From: a bacterium ADurb.Bin374
Lineage (GTDB): Bacteria; Riflebacteria; Ozemobacteria; Ozemobacterales; Ozemobacteraceae
Length of the DNA: 6,015 bases
Direction of reading: 5' to 3'
NCBI GenBank assembly: GCA_002068715.1
Contig: MWAR01000405.1
Location: forward strand, 1 to 6,015
Both the position numbers and the translations under genes were made by a program. Positions 5,548-6,015 of this stretch are shown in pieces. Within the stretch, counting starts at the first letter, position 1. Each line of letters begins with the position of its first letter. Below the pieces are notes generated by a model, which was given only the letters and a program-made list of their open reading frames with translations, had not been told where the DNA came from and searched no databases.

Positions 5548-6015
5548 TCACTCGAAGTGTTGGAGGCGTTCGACGGCGCGGCGGAGGGTTTCGAGGACGA
5601 AGGGTTCCTGTTCGGTCTTGAGGAGATCTTCGAGGGTCTGCAGGGCGACGCAGGCAACGCTTCCCATCTCGCCAAGCGCATGCGCGGCGGCTTCGCGCGT
5701 AAGGGGGTCGCCCTCGACGACGGCCTTTTCGAGGGCGTGCACAGCCTCCTCGCCAAGCCGGCCCAGGATATTCGCAACGATCCACCGTACGGACCGCGTG
5801 ACCGTTCCGAGCGACTGGACGAGTTCGGGGATCGCGCAGGCGCCGAGCCGCACGAGCGTTTCGCCGGCAAGATACGAAATGCCGACATGCTCTTCCCGCA
5901 GGAGCGTGATGATCGAGGGAACCGCGGGCCGGCCGATCTGGACGACGATATCGGCAGCCCAGCACCGCATCGACACGTCATTTTCCCGCATGAGCCGGAC
6001 GAGCGGTGCAACGGC
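5548..6015 (-). CDS. HEAT-repeat protein, 5' end cut off by the window
   Basis: The frame is open from the right edge to TGA at 5550-5548, giving the last 155 residues; the start lies outside. An internal ATG at 5991 is not the start because the repeat pattern continues unbroken upstream of it. Four helical repeats of exactly 30 residues are seen, each opening with an A-V/I pair and ending near a Gly: AVAPLVRLM, AVPSIITLL, AIPELVQSL and AVHALEKAV. A degenerate fifth (ACVALQTLE) closes the protein. This is the bacterial HEAT / PBS-lyase-like repeat pattern, an alpha-solenoid used for protein binding or scaffolding. No catalytic residues are visible and no partner can be named. It is convergent with the 4689 gene across a 139-nt gap and is probably a separate transcription unit. 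HEAT assignment is confident; function is not. Confidence 0.85.
   Translation of the reverse strand, partial: AVAPLVRLMRENDVSMRCWAADIVVQIGRPAVPSIITLLREEHVGISYLAGETLVRLGACAIPELVQSLGTVTRSVRWIVANILGRLGEEAVHALEKAVVEGDPLTREAAAHALGEMGSVACVALQTLEDLLKTEQEPFVLETLRRAVERLQHFE

Noticed and set aside
5448..6011. Other minus-strand frames of 168-187 residues overlapping the HEAT-repeat gene
   Set aside because: They are Ser/Arg/Pro-rich frame-shifted readings of the regular HEAT repeats, and they run through the intergenic repeat.

Overview
The window is ordinary-looking bacterial chromosome, GC-rich by eye (roughly 55-60%), densely coded, with no rRNA, tRNA, CRISPR array, insertion sequence or phage gene that I can see. 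The organism cannot be named from this sequence. A DUF5693 protein next to a small secreted 'KSYxDQ' protein is a combination I associate from memory with Firmicutes and some deep-branching uncultured phyla. The AXA-type signal peptides, HEAT-repeat protein, GC level and a CACGGAG-type intergenic repeat would also fit an uncultured environmental lineage. That is inference only.

Layout. (1) Positions 1-1541, minus strand: a two-gene unit. A small secreted protein (1541-1119) is followed 18 nt later by a membrane-anchored DUF5693 protein (1100 to the left edge, C-terminus missing). (2) 1542-1738: a 197-nt gap with no gene; it holds the Shine-Dalgarno site and a small palindrome of the secreted-protein gene, and I see no convincing promoter or terminator. 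(3) 4464-1739, minus strand: a compact ABC importer operon in the order modA-modB-modC (binding protein, permease, ATPase), with a 16-nt gap between modA and modB and an 8-nt overlap between modB and modC. (4) 4465-4688: a divergent control region of about 220 bp with several inverted and direct repeats on the mod side and a good sigma70-like promoter facing right. (5) 4689-5408, plus strand: an unrecognised 239-residue soluble protein. (6) 5409-5547: a gap between convergent genes, occupied by hairpins and a tandem CACGGAG-type repeat. (7) 5548 to the right edge, minus strand: the C-terminal part of a HEAT-repeat protein.

How the genes work together. ModA would bind an oxyanion, most likely molybdate or tungstate, in the periplasm. 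ModB forms the membrane channel and ModC powers it with ATP. The modA leader carries an inverted repeat whose downstream arm covers the modA ribosome binding site and a second repeat resembling a ModE-type operator in layout; both are candidate control points and neither is proven. The DUF5693 unit is probably an envelope gene pair unrelated to the importer. No clearly novel system stands out. The most interesting items are the modA leader architecture and the orphan 239-residue protein beside it.
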